Shown here: positions 6,102 to 7,636 of the stretch, one piece after another
How the letters are laid out: each line of letters starts with the position of its first letter
Numbering within the stretch: the first letter of the stretch is position 1
Assembly: GCA_022561095.1 (NCBI GenBank)
Contig: JADFRV010000107.1
Location: 1-7,636 of the forward strand
DNA from: Chloroflexota bacterium
GTDB lineage: Bacteria; Chloroflexota; Dehalococcoidia; SM23-28-2; RBG-16-64-32
Direction: 5' to 3'
DNA length: 7,636 bases
Notes under the pieces: model-generated
What the model was told of the DNA's origin: nothing
The model's database searches: none
The model's input: only the letters and a program-made list of their open reading frames with translations
Position numbers and translations under genes: made by a program

Positions 6102-6302
6102 CTACAGCCGAAGCTTGCCGTGTGAGGGCTGGCGCCGCCTCTGGCGGTGCTCGCCCTCGGCCTCCAGCTCCAGAGCGGCGGTGGCTCCGAACTCATATAC
6201 GTAGCCGCAGGAGAGGCATGTGCTGTAAGCGCCGTGCCAGTCCTCTTCAAACAGCATAGATCCGCTGCATCGGGGACAACTCCGTGGCGGAGCAGTCTGC
6301 AT
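6102..6302 (-). CDS. Small zinc-ribbon protein under riboswitch control
   Basis: Product of 66 residues. Two CxxC knuckles, CPRC (C9, C12) and CLSC (C29, C32) separated by 16 residues, form a classic zinc ribbon. The context LFEEDWHGAYSTCLSCGYVYE (central part shown) resembles ribbons of small rubredoxin-like or RNA-polymerase-like type. After residue 40 the chain turns acidic (ELEAEGE), then strongly basic (RQRRRQ). There is no membrane segment. ATG 6302 is chosen because AGGAGG (6311-6316) stands eight bases upstream; a GTG at 6311 in the same frame overlaps that ribosome site and is rejected. It is the first gene behind a c-di-AMP riboswitch and terminator. It may bind nucleic acid or a protein partner, but no function is established by the sequence. 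Confidence 0.85.
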   Translation of the reverse strand: MQTAPPRSCPRCSGSMLFEEDWHGAYSTCLSCGYVYEFGATAALELEAEGEHRQRRRQPSHGKLRL

Positions 6303-6330
6303 CGACCCCACCTCCTATTCGCGTTACAAC

Positions 6331-6362
6331 AAAAAAGCCATCCACCGGCAAACCGGTGTGGC
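6331..6362 (-). terminator. Intrinsic terminator of the riboswitch leader
   Basis: On the - strand CACCGG-TTTG-CCGGTG forms a perfect six-pair stem (6343-6358), extended by GCCA/TGGC after a 2-base bulge and followed at once by six T (6331-6336). It lies between the aptamer and the ribosome binding site of the zinc-ribbon gene, so it would stop transcription before the gene. This is the expression platform of the riboswitch. Confidence 0.9.
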
Positions 6363-6370
6363 CCTTCTGC

Positions 6371-6480
6371 CGCCGCCGAGGTTAGTTGACGGGTTCGGGT
6401 TGAAAGGCTAACCCTACTCGCCCGGAGGCGAGATTCACCCCAATGCCTGTCCCCCGGTCTGCTTTACGCAGATTTGGCGT
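6371..6480 (-). ncRNA. c-di-AMP riboswitch (ydaO/yuaA type) aptamer
   Basis: The - strand carries the conserved blocks of the ydaO/yuaA RNA in order. They are CTGC-GTAAA-GCAG followed by CCGGGGGACAGG (6446-6457), TTGGGGTGAAT (6433-6443), a hairpin CTCGCC-TCCG-GGCGAG (6417-6432), TAGGGTTAGCC (6406-6416), and CCGAACCCGTCAACTAACC within 6376-6398. These align by eye with the Bacillus ydaO leader (GGGGGAC, TTGGGGTGAAT, TAGGGCTAAC, CCGAATCCGTCAGCTAACC). The closing stem probably pairs CGCC (6476-6479) with GGCG (6374-6377). RNAs of this class bind cyclic di-AMP and usually switch genes off when it is abundant, which fits the terminator just downstream. Exact ends are approximate. Confidence 0.92.
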
Positions 6481-6505
6481 GTCGGCCGTTTGTGACCGCA
6501 AACAC

Positions 6506-6534
6506 ATATTATATTGGGGCCGTCAGCCTGTCAA
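6506..6534 (-). promoter_or_regulatory. Promoter of the riboswitch/zinc-ribbon transcript
   Basis: The - strand has a perfect TTGACA (6529-6534). It is followed by TAATAT (6506-6511) at 17 bases, or by a perfect TATAAT (6508-6513) at 15 bases. Transcription should begin near 6500, giving a leader of about 200 bases before the ATG. A small hairpin GTTTG-N6-CAAAC (6488-6503) lies at the expected 5' end. Confidence 0.8.
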
Positions 6535-6678
6535 GGCCACGTCTATCTCTAGGAGGCAGTCTGGCGGAGTGAGTTTGGGCGTTAGGCTCGCTATTCAACA
6601 ACAGTGGCCGCCAAACCGCGACCGTGCGGCTAATCGTACTCAACCGGGCACGGTTGAAGGCAGCAAAGCTGCGAAGCC

Positions 6679-6707
6679 TTGACAAGCAATAGGGGCGATG
6701 CTAACTT
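6679..6707 (+). promoter_or_regulatory. Candidate promoter of the permease gene
   Basis: TTGACA (6679-6684, perfect) and TAACTT (6702-6707, three of six) are separated by 17 bases. Transcription would start near 6714 and give a leader of about 118 bases. The -10 box is weak, so an activator or another promoter is possible. Confidence 0.5.
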
Positions 6708-6719
6708 CTAGCCACTGTC

Positions 6720-6738
6720 GCGCTAGGCTTTATAGCGC
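6720..6738 (+). other. Hairpin at the start of the permease leader
   Basis: GCGCTA-GGCTTTA-TAGCGC is a perfect six-pair inverted repeat just after the predicted transcription start. It could be an operator for a dimeric repressor or an RNA stem-loop at the 5' end. Nothing identifies the regulator. Confidence 0.35.
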
Positions 6739-6831
6739 CCGGGTCACTTGAGCTGCAATGATGGTCGTCCCTATTCGTAGGCAGTCGCCCGCCCCAACGC
6801 TCCCTTCAGGCCGGGTCTAGGGGAGCTAGAC

Positions 6832-7636
6832 GTGCAGCAGTATATCCTGCGGCGAGTCCTCCTAAACCTGCTGGTCATATTCTTTGTGGCGACGCTTGTC
6901 TTCCTGCTGCTGAGGATAGACACGGGCTTTGTGATCACTCAGCGTGCCCAGCAGACTCAGGTCACCGATCCGGCGGCGACGGAACAGGCCAGAGACTTGG
7001 TGCGCAAGGACCTCGGCCTGGACGGTTCGATCTTCGAGCAGTACAGGACGTATCTCTGGAACCTTGCCCAACTGGATTTCGGCGAATCGTTTCAGGCCAA
7101 GGAGGATGTGCTAAGTGAGATCGGCGATCGGATCGGCCCCTCCCTTGAGTTAGGACTGCTCCAGATCATGATCGCCTTGCTGGTGGCGGTGCCCATCGGC
7201 ATTATCTCCGCTGTACGTCAGGACTCAGTGGTCGACTATGTCCTCCGCTTCGTGGCGATCGCTCTGCTGGGGATACCGGTGTTCGTGCTGGGCGTGTTCG
7301 TGCTGTTGCTTTCCTCTCGCGAGTTCGGGTACACGCCGCCGCTGACCACCTACCGCGATCTCGTAGGGTTTCCGCCTTTCGGCACGGACAAACCTGTAGA
7401 CGTGTGGACCAACCTTCAGATCATGGCCATGCCGGCGATCATCGGTGGCCTGGGCACGGGCGCCATAATCATGCGTTTCCTGCGCTCCCAGATGCTGGAG
7501 GTGATGCGCCAGGACTACGTCCGCACCGCCTGGGCCAAGGGGCTAAGAGAGAGGGTCATCATCCTGCGGCACGCCCTGAAGAACGCTCTGATCCCTGTCC
7601 TTACTGTGGTCGGCCTCCTTCTGGGAACTATCGTTA
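6832..7636 (+). CDS. Peptide ABC transporter permease (DppB/OppB family), 3' end cut off
   Basis: Inner-membrane channel subunit of a dipeptide/oligopeptide-type importer. The window shows 268 residues; the end lies outside. GTG 6832 has GGGGAG (6820-6825) six bases upstream. The first membrane segment follows YILRRVLLNLLVIFFV. The family's conserved stretch RKDLGLDGSIFEQYRTYLWN and DFGESF comes next, then membrane segments at about 105-128, 140-162 and 196-216. The EAA loop that docks onto the ATPase is DYVRTAWAKGL (228-238), followed by LRHALKNALIPV. A typical operon would place a binding-protein gene nearby; none precedes this gene, so it would have to lie downstream or elsewhere. It may pair with the ATPase gene at the left of the window, but that is not shown. 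Confidence 0.94.
   Translation, partial: MQQYILRRVLLNLLVIFFVATLVFLLLRIDTGFVITQRAQQTQVTDPAATEQARDLVRKDLGLDGSIFEQYRTYLWNLAQLDFGESFQAKEDVLSEIGDRIGPSLELGLLQIMIALLVAVPIGIISAVRQDSVVDYVLRFVAIALLGIPVFVLGVFVLLLSSREFGYTPPLTTYRDLVGFPPFGTDKPVDVWTNLQIMAMPAIIGGLGTGAIIMRFLRSQMLEVMRQDYVRTAWAKGLRERVIILRHALKNALIPVLTVVGLLLGTIV

Larger units (their letters stand above)
6535..6831. other. About 300 bases between divergent promoters, with tandem hairpins
   Basis: No convincing gene is seen. A 79-codon frame crossing it starts inside the riboswitch and is not credible. The + strand holds GCCGC/GCGGC (6607-6611 with 6626-6630), TCAACCG-GGCA-CGGTTGA (6640-6657) and GCAGC-AAA-GCTGC (6660-6672), ending seven bases before a -35 box. 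The last 120 bases are the presumed leader of the permease gene. Confidence 0.5.

Noticed and set aside
6309..6311. GTG as start of the zinc-ribbon gene
   Set aside because: It overlaps the AGGAGG ribosome site. ATG 6302 has the correct spacing.
6371..6480. Other riboswitch classes (cobalamin, TPP, NiCo, fluoride, tetrahydrofolate)
   Set aside because: GGGTGAAT first suggested cobalamin, but the remaining conserved boxes of that and the other classes are missing, whereas all ydaO blocks occur in order.
6600..6672. Part of a tmRNA (a short frame ending in TAA among hairpins)
   Set aside because: No tRNA-like acceptor and T-loop end is present within range on either strand, and the frame does not end in a typical tag such as ALAA or LAG.
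6443..6682. A 79-codon + strand open frame
   Set aside because: It starts inside the riboswitch aptamer on the opposite strand, lacks a ribosome site, and runs over the hairpin row. It is not credible as a gene.
1..7636. In-frame TGA selenoprotein gene near tRNA-Sec
   Set aside because: All genes in the window have normal full-length frames. I saw none whose homology continues across a TGA.

Overview
The window is GC-rich, tightly packed chromosomal DNA from a bacterium. Chloroflexota (Dehalococcoidia-like) is my best guess. The inference rests on three things: a LexA whose N-terminus looks like the Chloroflexi/Gram-positive type, a Gram-positive type SOS operator (GAAC-N4-GTTC) in front of it, and a ydaO-type riboswitch. 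Lineage is inferred, not proven. No transposase, integrase, phage gene or CRISPR array is visible.

Left part (1-2141). A selenocysteine tRNA occupies the first ~100 bases. Its anticodon loop, long variable arm, T arm and CCA end are unmistakable, but its 5' half pairs poorly. It is followed on the + strand by holA (DNA polymerase III delta subunit). Convergent to holA is a DppD/OppD-type peptide ABC transporter ATPase, and the two genes share one CTAG as both stop codons.

Middle (2142-4868). lexA lies on the - strand behind a near-consensus promoter with two LexA operators 31 bp apart. Divergent from it, on the + strand, is a two-gene unit: a PIG-L/LmbE-family deacetylase and a fumarylacetoacetate-hydrolase-family enzyme. 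Its predicted -35 box sits on the same bases as the lexA -35 box. A 95-residue protein of unknown function converges on this pair.

Right part (4869-7636). A - strand unit starts from a good promoter near 6530. It runs through a c-di-AMP (ydaO/yuaA) riboswitch and a strong intrinsic terminator into a 66-residue zinc-ribbon protein, and may continue into a class I methyltransferase and the 95-residue gene. About 300 bases without genes but with several perfect hairpins separate it from a + strand DppB/OppB-type permease that runs off the end of the window.

The most notable point is a c-di-AMP riboswitch plus terminator directly controlling a tiny double-CxxC zinc-ribbon protein. The usual c-di-AMP riboswitch targets are potassium or osmolyte transporters and cell-wall hydrolases. 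The compact lexA/deacetylase control region and the irregular tRNA-Sec come next.
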